Shown piece by piece: positions 1-8,511 of a DNA stretch of 64,000 nt. The notes beneath the pieces are model-generated. The model saw nothing but the letters and a program-made list of their open reading frames with translations, was not told where the DNA came from and did no database searches. The DNA is taken from NCBI RefSeq assembly GCF_036711975.1, contig NC_091972.1, positions 23,751,001-23,815,000 on the forward strand. The letters are read 5' to 3'. How positions within the stretch are numbered: position 1 is the first letter of the stretch; every line of letters starts with the position of its first letter. Source of the stretch: Onthophagus taurus (lineage: Eukaryota; Arthropoda; Insecta; Coleoptera; Scarabaeidae). Position numbers and translations under genes: made by a program.

Positions 1-442
1 GATTTTCAGGATAAAAGTTTTTATTGTTTGAAAACAAATCATGGATTCCACTTTCAACTGTGGTGTTAATGAAGAATGTCACAAACACGCCACAGTTTCG
101 ACTGTTTGGGATATTTACAGTTTGGTGCCATTATCCAACATCAACGTCAATTTGATTTTCACAAGTGTTGAAATTGTTGTAAAGTAAAAAAAACTTTTTC
201 ATCATTTTAAAAATTTTGGATTGGGCATTCGTGTGTCCTGGATCAAGAAAATATATTAATTGATAAGGTATACTTAGAACAGTTATAGTCCAATGCGAAA
301 AATCCATATTGTAAGGAATTAATATGTACCTGTACTTATTGAAGCATTCTGAATAAATTTGTAGCTTCAGAAAGGTACTTTGTGAAAACATAAACATTGT
401 TGAGACTGTGTCAACATAATAGATATCAGCAAAATTCATCAA
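1..442 (-). pseudogene. Ulp1/SENP-like (C48) cysteine protease domain, broken, runs off the left edge
   Basis: Read on the minus strand, 442 down to 134 encodes a protein with the layout of a Ulp1/SENP (peptidase C48) catalytic domain: a hydrophobic strand followed by SHW (catalytic His) and, about 20 residues later, FLDPGH (catalytic Asp). An in-frame TAA at 131-133 interrupts it. In the same frame beyond the stop come HQT (oxyanion Gln) and NCGVFV (catalytic Cys), and the frame stays open to the window edge. So all four active-site positions are visible but a nonsense codon separates His/Asp from Gln/Cys. Cellular members cleave SUMO-like modifiers; in insects such domains are also often carried by DNA transposons, and the transposon-rich setting favours that origin. 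The start at 442 is only the first Met in frame. Confidence 0.6.
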
Positions 443-645
443 TACAGGAATCTGATAACCATCTATCAGCGTGTCTTTTACAAATAATTTTCAAAAATCT
501 TTTTTGAGAGCAATCTAAAATAATTTTCACTCATAAGCTGTCCTTTTCATAAGGCAAACAAGAATTAAAAAATATATAAACTAAGAAGAAATAAAAACAA
601 GTTAATAACTTTTTAAGTTTATTTTGAATGTACGAATTCATGTTG

Positions 646-682
646 CGATACTAGTTTCGGTTTATAAGGCCATCATCAGCCG
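646..682 (-). ncRNA. Hammerhead-ribozyme-like motif (copy a)
   Basis: The minus strand reads CGG, then CTGATGA, a poor stem II, GAA, the self-complementary ACTAGT, A, then TCG. CTGATGA and GAA(A) are the conserved hammerhead core boxes; CGG/TCG can form a 3 bp stem I with one G-U pair; ACTAGT forms a loopless stem III, giving a GUA cleavage triplet. Stem II (GG/CC) is weak. Minimal hammerheads of this type are known from Penelope-like elements. It lies just upstream of a Penelope N-terminal ORF (754-1083) but on the opposite strand. Activity is inferred, not shown. Confidence 0.5.
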
Positions 683-753
683 AATCTATGATTAAAAAAG
701 GAATTCTAAAGAAATCTAATAGAAACCTAAAAAAGGAAACAAAATAATTCATC

Positions 754-1083
754 ATGGGCAAACTGTTGTGTGATGAAAAACGAAAACACTTCAAAAATCT
801 TAATCATCAATATGAAAAACTGGCGAATATTCATAAAGACCTCAGGGAGCTACTCCATCATCTTGAACTAGAGGAACTTATTCAAAATTGCATAACACAG
901 ACCGAAATAACAAAACGAGATGACCAAAGAAAGAAAGAAAATAAACTTAAAAATTTACGCAAAAACAAGAAGATCAATAACAAAGGACATACAGATAAAC
1001 ATCAAACCAATGCGCAATACTGTAATCTCATTGACATTAAATTCACCAGACAGGAAGATGTCTTTGACATCTCACATCAATAG
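754..1083 (+). pseudogene. Penelope-like element, N-terminal ORF fragment
   Basis: A 109-codon basic ORF. Its first half (RKHF, a Tyr-rich spacer, LA-IH-L-ELL-H-LELEELI) matches the spacing and residues of the N-terminal part of the Penelope ORF at 5729-6157 on the minus strand (RRKHF, LAYLHREL, LEMEEII). This lysine-rich segment precedes the reverse transcriptase in Penelope elements. No RT or GIY-YIG domain follows; after the stop at 1083 the sequence changes to a gypsy fragment on the opposite strand. It is therefore a truncated, non-functional piece. The identification rests on similarity to the other copy in this window. Confidence 0.55.
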
Positions 1084-1106
1084 AATTTGACGTTATTATA
1101 AGAAAC

Positions 1107-1305
1107 CATCCAGAAAGGTCTGAAAATGTTTAACCGCGGAATACATAGCTAAGAGTTCTCTGTCAAAGGTGGAATACTTCATTTGGCTGTTAGACATTCT
1201 TTTGGAAAAGAAGGCTACTGGTGAAGTAGTTCTATTGTTGGTTTGGGAAAGAACAGCTCTTATTCCTGTTTCTGAAGCATCAGTATATAAAGAAAACGAT
1301 CCTGT
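1107..1305 (-). pseudogene. Ty3/Gypsy RNase H fragment
   Basis: On the minus strand from about 1305 the frame reads SLYTDASETG, then VAFFSKRMS and KYSTFDRELLAMYSAVKHFQTFLDG. This is the tether/RNase H start of Ty3/Gypsy pol (the DAS Asp, FFSKRL and YSTFDREL signatures). It is joined directly to gag sequence at 1280-1927 in a different frame, without protease or reverse transcriptase between, so the pol core has been deleted. No integrase follows. Confidence 0.75.
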
Positions 1306-1927
1306 TGGAGAAGGATGTGAGAGTAGGAGTGTTCGTTGGTTGTGAAGTTGTTGAATTGTGTGAATAGAATGAGTTGTTGTAATTTAAGTGTGTGAGTTGG
1401 TATATGCTTGGCGTGGAAGTGACTGATTCCCAGATCCTATCCGCCATATTCAATAGATCTGTCACCTCTTCTTTTCCAGAAGCTAACAGCGCTACTGAAA
1501 TAGTGTGTGGCAACCTTATCCTCCAGAGCTTCATAAGAAGATCAGGACTTACTACCTGAGAACTGGCTCTATTGGATAAAAGTTCTCGGTAGAAATCTGA
1601 AAGCTTTTGTTCTCCCATGTGCATATTCGAGAGAGGGTCGTTCAATCGTTTTTCTTCGCTTAGAGAAAGACCATTGATGATGATTTTCTTTAAATTTGCA
1701 TATAGGTATCGCTCTGGAGTCTCGTTGATTATATCAACGACGGTGTTTACAACCTCTGTGGGTAAATGAGTGACAACTAAAATGTACTTGGTTTTGTCAC
1801 TAGTGACATGTGACAATTCGAATTGTGCTTCGATTTGTCTAAACCAAGTATCAGATTTAGTTGTCCAGAAGGGAGGAAGACGTTTGTTAACAATATTATA
1901 GATTTGATCACTTTCGATATCTTGCAT
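1280..1927 (-). pseudogene. Ty3/Gypsy gag-like ORF, truncated
   Basis: A 215-codon ORF starting MQDIESDQIYNIV, with the insect gypsy gag pattern: LPPFW, W-RQIEAQFEL, TKYILVVTHL, LKKIIINGLSLSEEKRL and LWRIRLP. This is the capsid-like part of gag. The zinc knuckles expected after it are missing. The last residues are read through the junction with the RNase H fragment (1107-1305), so the C-terminus is an artefact of an internal deletion. The 5' side (about 1930-2700) would be expected to hold leader and LTR, but I could not delimit an LTR. Confidence 0.75.
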
Positions 1928-1929
1928 AT

Positions 1930-2860
1930 TGACTATATTTTAGAAAAATTGTAAAGAAAATGGTTGAATTGATGCTCATTTAATTGACAACCTCAGAACG
2001 TCAAGGAAGGAAAAAGAGACTCACCTGCAAAATCCATTTCCCTAAAGTCCTTGACATATTTATTTTATAGTTTGATAATTAAAATATCCTTTTAGGGCTT
2101 TGGATTTTGTAGACATGACGCTACAGCAGTTTTTTTACATAAAATAGCAGAAAATGTACGACATATTTTATTTAAATATTAATACAAAATATATTAAAAA
2201 TTAACACCGACTGCTTTCATTGTCATTGAAAACAGCATATTATACATTGTAGTAAATACTAACATAACTTCTGTACTACAAAGCGATGAGTCAGTATAAT
2301 CGTGTTGTGTATGTATAGACAAACGATGTATTAGAAATTAATACAATTGTATCATTTTTTATGACAAGAAAAGTACTACATTGTTGTAGTAAATCTGTAG
2401 AAGTCAGTTTTTACAGTCAGCTTAATTTGTCACAATCAAAATTTTACAGGTCGCAGTAGAGTCGATGTGGTGCTATACCGTGAGGGAGGTTGGTGTTATT
2501 TTCTCCACTCTGTATCTTCGTAGGAAGGCCACCCTGCTTAATAGCTTGCGTCGTATAATGAGTCTAATCCGGTAGTTGTCCAAACTCCTTGATTTGTTTG
2601 TTAATATCCTTCCCTCACGTATTCGTGAATACAGCTATATCTGAAAGTTCCTCGTTCTAGATCTAATTTTAGTTCAGTAAACACCGACCGTGAAAGCCTA
2701 AACCAAAGTAAAGAGTATAGAGAACTGTGAATATTTTGAAACACTTTTTGAATGCTGAGAAAAATCAAATCTTAATAATGATAAACTCACACACAATATT
2801 CTTTATAATTAGATAAGAGAGTTCGATCTATGTTGACCAGTTATTTTCTATAATATAAAT
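1930..2860. other. AT-rich stretch without a recognisable gene
   Basis: No open frame or protein motif of note. Part of it (about 2420-2700, richer in GC) may be the LTR/leader of the gypsy remnant whose gag starts at 1927, but no terminal repeats or primer-binding site could be matched. Confidence 0.4.
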
Positions 2861-2861
2861 T

Positions 2862-3170
2862 CAATAAAAAGCAATACTTTTTCTGGTGTTTTTCAATTTA
2901 TTGTCTAACCGGTTTCGACTTTCGCCATCATCAGAGACACTATAATGAAAATGATTATTACAATTAATATAATACAAATAAACTTAAAATGAACTACAGG
3001 TACTTACTTAGTAATATAAATTAGATTTTAACAACTCACTTTCCATTTTGTTGTTCATATAAACGGCTTCATAAAAGTATACAAGTTAAAATTATAAATA
3101 TAAAAACATTAAAATGTAGGTTAAAAGTTAATGTTTTTACATTAAAATATAAAACAACACTGTAAAACTC
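2862..3170 (-). repeat. Penelope terminal (pLTR-like) region
   Basis: Contains the hammerhead at 2902-2939. A segment of about 45 bp at 2862-2905 and another of about 28 bp at 3170-3197 recur in inverted orientation at 6715-6778 and 6686-6713, flanking the intervening Penelope material. Inverted terminal copies of this kind are typical of Penelope insertions. No coding capacity. Confidence 0.55.
2902..2939 (-). ncRNA. Hammerhead ribozyme (copy b), best-formed
   Basis: The 38 nt on the minus strand read TGTCT, CTGATGA, TGGCGAAAGTC, GAA, ACCGGT, T, AGACA. TGTCT/AGACA form a perfect 5 bp stem I; GGC/GTC close a GAAA tetraloop as stem II, with one unpaired U; ACCGGT is a loopless self-complementary stem III; the cleavage triplet would be GUU. 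The core boxes CUGAUGA and GAAA are intact. This is the minimal type-I hammerhead described in Penelope-like elements. The palindromic stem III suggests it may act best as a dimer (inference). Confidence 0.75.
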
Positions 3171-3173
3171 AGA

Positions 3174-3509
3174 TTGACGGGCACTAATGGTATGGACACA
3201 TGCACTGCATTGTTACCCCTTTCAGAAAAAGGAAAAACATCTTACAGATCAATACAATGTCCAGGATACATAGCCAACAAAATAAAAACCACGTTCAATA
3301 AATATAATATTCAAATTTCATTTCAAAATAATTTAACTTTGAAAAACTTACTATTTAATGCCAAAAATAAGACAGAAATGATGGATCAGAGTGGAGTGTA
3401 CAAATTGGAATGTAACACTTGTGGATCTACCTATATAGGTGAAACGGGTCGCTCCATCAAGCAAAGATTCCATTCAATCCAAATTCAAATTTCGGTAGAC
3501 ACGTACTGA
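3174..3509 (+). pseudogene. Penelope-like element, GIY-YIG endonuclease fragment
   Basis: The ORF contains SGVYKLECNTC, STYIGETGRSIKQRF and H, the GIY-YIG endonuclease signature of Penelope-like elements: the GVY and YIG strands, the CxxC-type spacer and the catalytic Arg region. Upstream residues (FQNNLTLKNLLFN) match the linker that follows RT. The reverse transcriptase is absent and the frame ends early after the Arg helix, so this is a truncated 3' piece. It is on the strand opposite the larger copy at 3933-6157. Confidence 0.75.
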
Positions 3510-3644
3510 ATAATAATCATAATTTTGATAAACAAAAGAATGTTTCTCTACTATACAAATATAAAGAGTAGTTGAAATGAAATAAGTAATAATAAGTAGG
3601 CCTCTTGACCTCTAAAGTTTTTTATTAATTAAGTTTATGTACTT

Positions 3645-3690
3645 GACGTACTTGTAGTTTCGACATATTATGATGTCATCATGAGCCAAA
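3645..3690 (-). ncRNA. Degenerate hammerhead-like motif (copy c)
   Basis: The minus strand has CATGATGA, a strong GACAT/ATGTC hairpin, GAAA, and a CT-ACA-AG stem III. The first core box carries an insertion/substitution (CATGATGA for CTGATGA) and no stem I could be paired, so this is probably a decayed copy belonging to the 3' side of the minus-strand Penelope element. Confidence 0.35.
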
Positions 3691-3932
3691 TCAACAAAAA
3701 GATATAATAACTATAGTGATCTTAAAAATATATAAAAAAAACAATAAAATTGCATAAACATATCTCAACTTACAGTCAAATAGTTAAAAAATCACGCTGA
3801 ACAAACAAATTTCTACGTTAAAATAAAACATTATTTAAAAGAAACACGAAAATAACAATTCCAAACAAAAAGACACAATACCGTGCACAATTGAACTCCA
3901 AAGACGACTGTTAAATCAACATCGAACTAAAT

Positions 3933-6157
3933 TTAAAAACCGGTTACAAAAAGGAATAAAAATGTCACAGTAAAATACTTAACAGAATAGATACCACTAC
4001 AATCCAAAGCGTTTTCTTTTTGTTTGTACTTACAAATGAAATCACCCAGTTGTCCTTTACATTTAAAGCTGACAAATACACCATAGGTTTGTAGTATGGT
4101 TTTAATTTTGCAGTTTATTTTGTTGTATGTTATTGTCTTATAATTGTCAAAGTTATTTTTATTCGTAGAGTATAAAGGGTCTAGTTTTATGAGGTTTTTA
4201 TACAGTAATTGGTCGATGGTACAACTTGGATAACCATTTTCTCTTGCTAATCTGTTAATAACATTCAGTTCTTTTAGTCTGGATGTATAGTCTAGAGGAT
4301 ATTTCAATAGTCTGACAATAAAAGCCTGGAAAGCAGCTAATTTGTAGTTGTTGGGATGGAACGAATCATAAGGGATGACAGTATTTAGAGATGAGGGCTT
4401 TCTAAAAATGTCAAACTTAAAATTATTGTCAATTTTTTGTATTTTTAAGTCTAGGAAATTTAAGCAGTTGTCCTTTTCTATATCTAAGGTGAATTTAAGA
4501 TTCTTGTGGATGTTGTTCATGTAAGCTAGCATACTATCAAGATCGAATTTATTTCCATTCCATACACATATAATGTCGTCGACGTATCTATACCATTTTA
4601 TGATATTCTTAAAGAATGGAATTTTTGAGTTAACAATGAAGTTTTTTTCAATGTTATCTAAATACAAATCAGCCAATAATCCAGAAATGGAAAGACCCAA
4701 AGGAAGTCCATGTTCAAGTTTGTAAATTTTATTATCAAAGCGACAATAGTTTTGTTGAATTATGTGATTAAGTATTTCAATTAGTCAAGTCAGCAGTGAT
4801 GATTTTATCTTTAAAATGTTGAAAGAATATGTCTTCAATCGCCTTTAATTTGTAAGTGGTATCAACATTTGTGTATATATTGACCACATCGAAGGATACC
4901 AGTGTATTATTATTAGGTGAAATATGTTTTAAGTTTTTGATGAGTTGCAATGAGTTTTTCAGAGAGTGTATTGGTTTATAGTCAATTTGTTTAAAAACGC
5001 CATACATAAATTCAGTAATTTTAGAGGTAGGAGAATCAAAACATGTGGTTATAGGCCTAATTTGTAAATTGTCCTTATGGAGTTTTATGAAAGAATAAAG
5101 TTGTGGTATGAAGCAGTTCATAGGCATTAGAAAATATAGGTTTTGACCATGCTTTGTGATAGTATCTTTATGTTTATTGATGACATTCTTAGTTTTAGCT
5201 GTTATTGAATTTAATGGGTCTTTCTTAATTTCTTTGTAACCATTTTCTTTTAAGAAATTAATTGTTTTTTTGTTGTATTCATCCTTGTCAATAATAACTG
5301 TGCCTGCATTTATGTCTGCTTTCACGTATAGTGCGTTGTTGCTAGATAATTTTTGTTTTATAGTTTTTATGGCAGTTTGAATACGAAGGTTTTCAATATT
5401 ATTCTTCTGATTAAGTGATCTCCTTTTATTGCAGCATGACTTTTCATAACTTTTCAGAATAGGAATGATGTCATTTTTTATGTTGTCGCGATTGGGTAAT
5501 TTGTTGATGACACAATCAATGTCTATGGCTGTTAAATGGATGTCTGTTTGAGTTTGGATGGCGAATTTGTGGCCTTTGTTAAGTATGTCGACTTCATCGG
5601 CATTGAACTGTATGTTCGTAAGATTGGTAGTGTATTTAAGTTCGTTATGTTTATTTGCATCAGCTAAATTGTCGTTATTCTTGTGTAAAAGTGCTTTCCC
5701 TGTCTGAGTAGCCTTTGGTTCATGTTATTTAGGGTAGGCATTCTTGATGGAATTTTTTCGTTCTTAAAAGGTGTAATTTTCGTTTTTTACTGGTGAAGTC
5801 ATCATAACTACATAGGCAGGCTTCTTCCCTATTCTTGACTATAATTTCTTCCATTTCAAGAAAGTGGAAATGTAGACTGAGTTCACGGTGCAGGTAAGCG
5901 AGTCTTGTATAGAGAGAATCTATTGACTGGAAGTGCTTTCTGCGTTGTTTCTCTAATATGCTTCTCTCGAGTTCTGTTTTTTGTTTAATGTTGATGTTTT
6001 TAGATTTAACTAAGGCGAAATTAGGTGTAAGGTTCCCCCTTAAACAAGAGTTAACGTAGAATATGTGGTTTTTGACGATGTTAATACGTTTGTAGACTTT
6101 TTTATATTTATGGATGGTAGACGAGGTTATATCCATATTGAATTTTAAAAGATCCAT
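3933..6157 (-). pseudogene. Penelope-like retroelement (RT), degenerate
   Basis: Penelope elements copy RNA with an RT and cut target DNA with a C-terminal GIY-YIG nuclease. Reading minus from 6157: a lysine-rich N-terminal segment (5729-6157), a gap with frameshifts (5330-5720), RT fingers and palm with SFDVVNIYTNV (motif A) in 4777-5325, then MGLSISGLLADLYLD (motif B) and RYVDDII (motif C) with the thumb in 3933-4700. The GIY-YIG domain begins (DCSGIY near 3985) but is cut off. At least two frame breaks (near 4740 and 5330-5720) make it inactive. The YVDD catalytic box is intact. An inverted Penelope GIY-YIG piece lies immediately 3' (3174-3509). Confidence 0.85.
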
Positions 6158-6279
6158 TATATTAGAGGTATAAAAAAAATAATATAAAAAAAAAATAAAG
6201 AGTAGTGGTTAAATAATAAAACTCTTTTTTAAAAGTTTGTATTAGAATGATTTTGAAATGTTTTTACATCAAATATTAA

Positions 6280-6357
6280 AAAATGGTAACATAGCAATTT
6301 AGGTAATTTGATAAAAGTTAAAAATTTCTATGTGAAGGCAGGCTGTGTACGCTACAA
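6280..6357 (-). repeat. Dispersed repeat, copy 1 of 3
   Basis: About 78 bp that match, in reverse complement, the repeats at 53434-53545 and 56128-56238 (shared core: TAGCGTACACA, a spacer, CTTCACATAGAAAT, then CAAATTACC and TTGCTATGTTACCATTTT). The copies are spread over 50 kb, so this is an interspersed element end of unknown class. Confidence 0.6.
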
Positions 6358-6359
6358 AA

Positions 6360-7080
6360 GAAAACAAAGGATTTAAACTGAATTTACTGGAAACCTACGA
6401 AATTGAAAAACAACCATATAAATTGCCTTAACGATCAAGTTCATATCAATAAACGTCCTTTATACAAATTCCTTAATAACCCATTCGATCCACATTAATC
6501 ATCTATTTAAGATAACATCCCCATGCACATGCACGTCTCGAATTAATTATAATGAAATACAAAATATAACTTCACATCCAAAAAATACATTTCATTTCAA
6601 AATCTATTTTAAATTTTAAAGAAAATCAGGTTTGTATGCATACCCACGTCACCAAAGAACAACTCTTTGTCTCTTTTATGTGTTCATACCATTAGTGCCC
6701 GTCAATCTGAATTTACAATAAACTGACAATAAATTGAAAAAGACCAGAAAAAGTGTTGCTTTTTATTGAATTTATATTATAATATTTTTTTAGATAATTA
6801 AGGATGTTTCAAACCCTTCGAATAGCTTAAATTTTATGGCATTACGTTTATTAAGCAGATTACATAAAAGGTTTCTTTCACACGTGTAGGAAAATGCACA
6901 AGTGCATTATTTATTTTGTTCCACGTGAGAAGTATTTATAAAACTATCTATAATGTAATCACTTTAGTTATAATTCAATTATTTAATTTACCAAGTGATC
7001 ACCTTCCAAGCACTTTTTGTAACACAACTACAACAAAAATAATAAACACATTTATACAAAAATAAATTTAAAAAAATCCT
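6360..7080. other. No gene recognised; Penelope inverted end at 6686-6778
   Basis: AT-rich. The only structure I can support is the inverted copy of the Penelope terminal sequence at 6686-6778 (see 2862-3170). No long open frames. Confidence 0.4.
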
Positions 7081-7083
7081 TAC

Positions 7084-7629
7084 AATAATATCACACGATA
7101 AGAAAACTTTATCACCATCGGGAAATTTAAAAGTTTTTAAACCAGTAAATAATATGATTATTGGTGCGTTGTTTTCGTAGTATTTAACTTTTTTCCAATA
7201 ATGGGGATTTGTGGCATTTCTAAAAATTTAATTTATTAAGGAATACTTTAAGATGTTAATAATTAACTTGTGATTATAAATATTTATTGAGTTTCCATCT
7301 TTTCTCGATATTTCATTATCGTATGCCCAACATTCAGCTATTTTTACATCATAAATATTATTTGGTTCTTTAAAATAAATAAAAAGGGTGATATCTTCCC
7401 CTAAAGGTACTACATCTGTTATTGGTTTCACCTTAAATAAAAAAAATTATTTAAATTTATATTTACTATAAAAAAGTTATTAATAAGTGAAACTCACATA
7501 AGGATAAACACCTTTTTGTACATCAATCCAACTATGAATCAATTCCTTCGCCAACGGGGCCGAAAACATTTTTATTTGGTTGTTAGACGAAAATCTAACA
7601 ACATCCTCTCCATGTATACACAGAATAGA
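7084..7629 (-). CDS. Zona pellucida (ZP) domain protein, partial (three exons)
   Basis: Three minus-strand exons join in frame: 7629-7498 (phase 0, donor GTGAGT), 7431-7268 (ends phase 2, donor GTTAAT), 7219-7084 (donor GTAAGG). The joined product has the C-terminal half of a ZP domain: PLGEDITLFIYF, a Tyr-Asp-Val strand, the Cys of AECWAYDNE, an Asn-rich loop, then FKFPDGDKVFLSCDIIV. ZP proteins are secreted or membrane-anchored apical matrix (cuticle/epithelium) components that polymerise through this domain. Neither the upstream exons (higher coordinates) nor the final Cys-containing exon and transmembrane segment (lower coordinates) are visible. It may be a gene fragment left beside the GH1 cluster, or a gene whose other exons lie beyond large introns. 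The middle donor is weak (GTTAAT). Confidence 0.65.
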
Positions 7630-7639
7630 CTAAAAAAAG

Positions 7640-8440
7640 GATTTAATTACCATTAATTTTTGATTTTTTTATTGGTTAAATCGTACGAAAAGTAAACAAA
7701 TCCCGATTTTCATTGTGCATAAACTCGGATTAATAGAGAATAACGTTATGGCGAGAGTGAATTATTATTGTAGTTGTTTCATAAGTGGATTAGTGTGTCG
7801 AATAGCTTTCTTTTTGTCGACACATTTAAGATAGTACAACGAAGACAAAGTACTTTTTTATTTGGGTTATCGAACTATGAATATATAGACATTAATAATC
7901 GAAAAAGATTTCTTGATAAGAACGCGGTATAAAATGAAATTTGTTTAATTTGAAAGTTAATATTATTAATAATATTGATCGTTAGGAAAATTACGAGCAC
8001 TACTTGACGGTTATCGCAAAAATATTGTATCTAAATAAAAGATTTGATAAGATTCTTATTTTGTTGAAAATATTATTTATAGAAATAGAAATAAACTCCT
8101 AAATATTTATGCAATTTTCTTAGAAGAAAGAACATAAATAAATTATGAGGTTAATTCCAAGATCACATCGTTAATTGTCGCGTTACAAGTAAACGTCCCT
8201 GACTTAAAATTAAGATTGTGCAGAAATGTTGTTATTCTCATGTTGTAAGATTAAGGTTGTGGCATTTATTTGTTAACAAAACAAGATACACAAAAGTTTA
8301 ATCGGTGTATACACATTTAATTATATTTATGACGTGATAATTTAAATTTATAAACAATTTAAAACATTTTCTATCTGGTTTTTGAGTGTTGATGTGGTTT
8401 CGCGGTTTCGATAATCTGTGTAGATTCGATTTGGGGTTTA
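7640..8440. other. Intergenic, no gene recognised
   Basis: AT-rich spacer between the minus-strand ZP exons and the promoter of GH1 gene 1. I see no coding signal or clear repeat. Confidence 0.4.
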
Positions 8441-8442
8441 AA

Positions 8443-8493
8443 TATAAACTAGTAAGTGTTTTATTTGCGATTGATTGAATCTGAGCTCTCAGT
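8443..8493 (+). promoter_or_regulatory. Putative core promoter of GH1 gene 1
   Basis: TATAAA at 8443-8448, 69 bp before the ATG. An arthropod-type initiator TCAGT occurs at 8489-8493 but about 45 bp from the TATA, longer than the usual 30, so the exact start site is unclear. Confidence 0.4.
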
Positions 8494-8511
8494 GTCGGTT
8501 GTTAATCAAAC

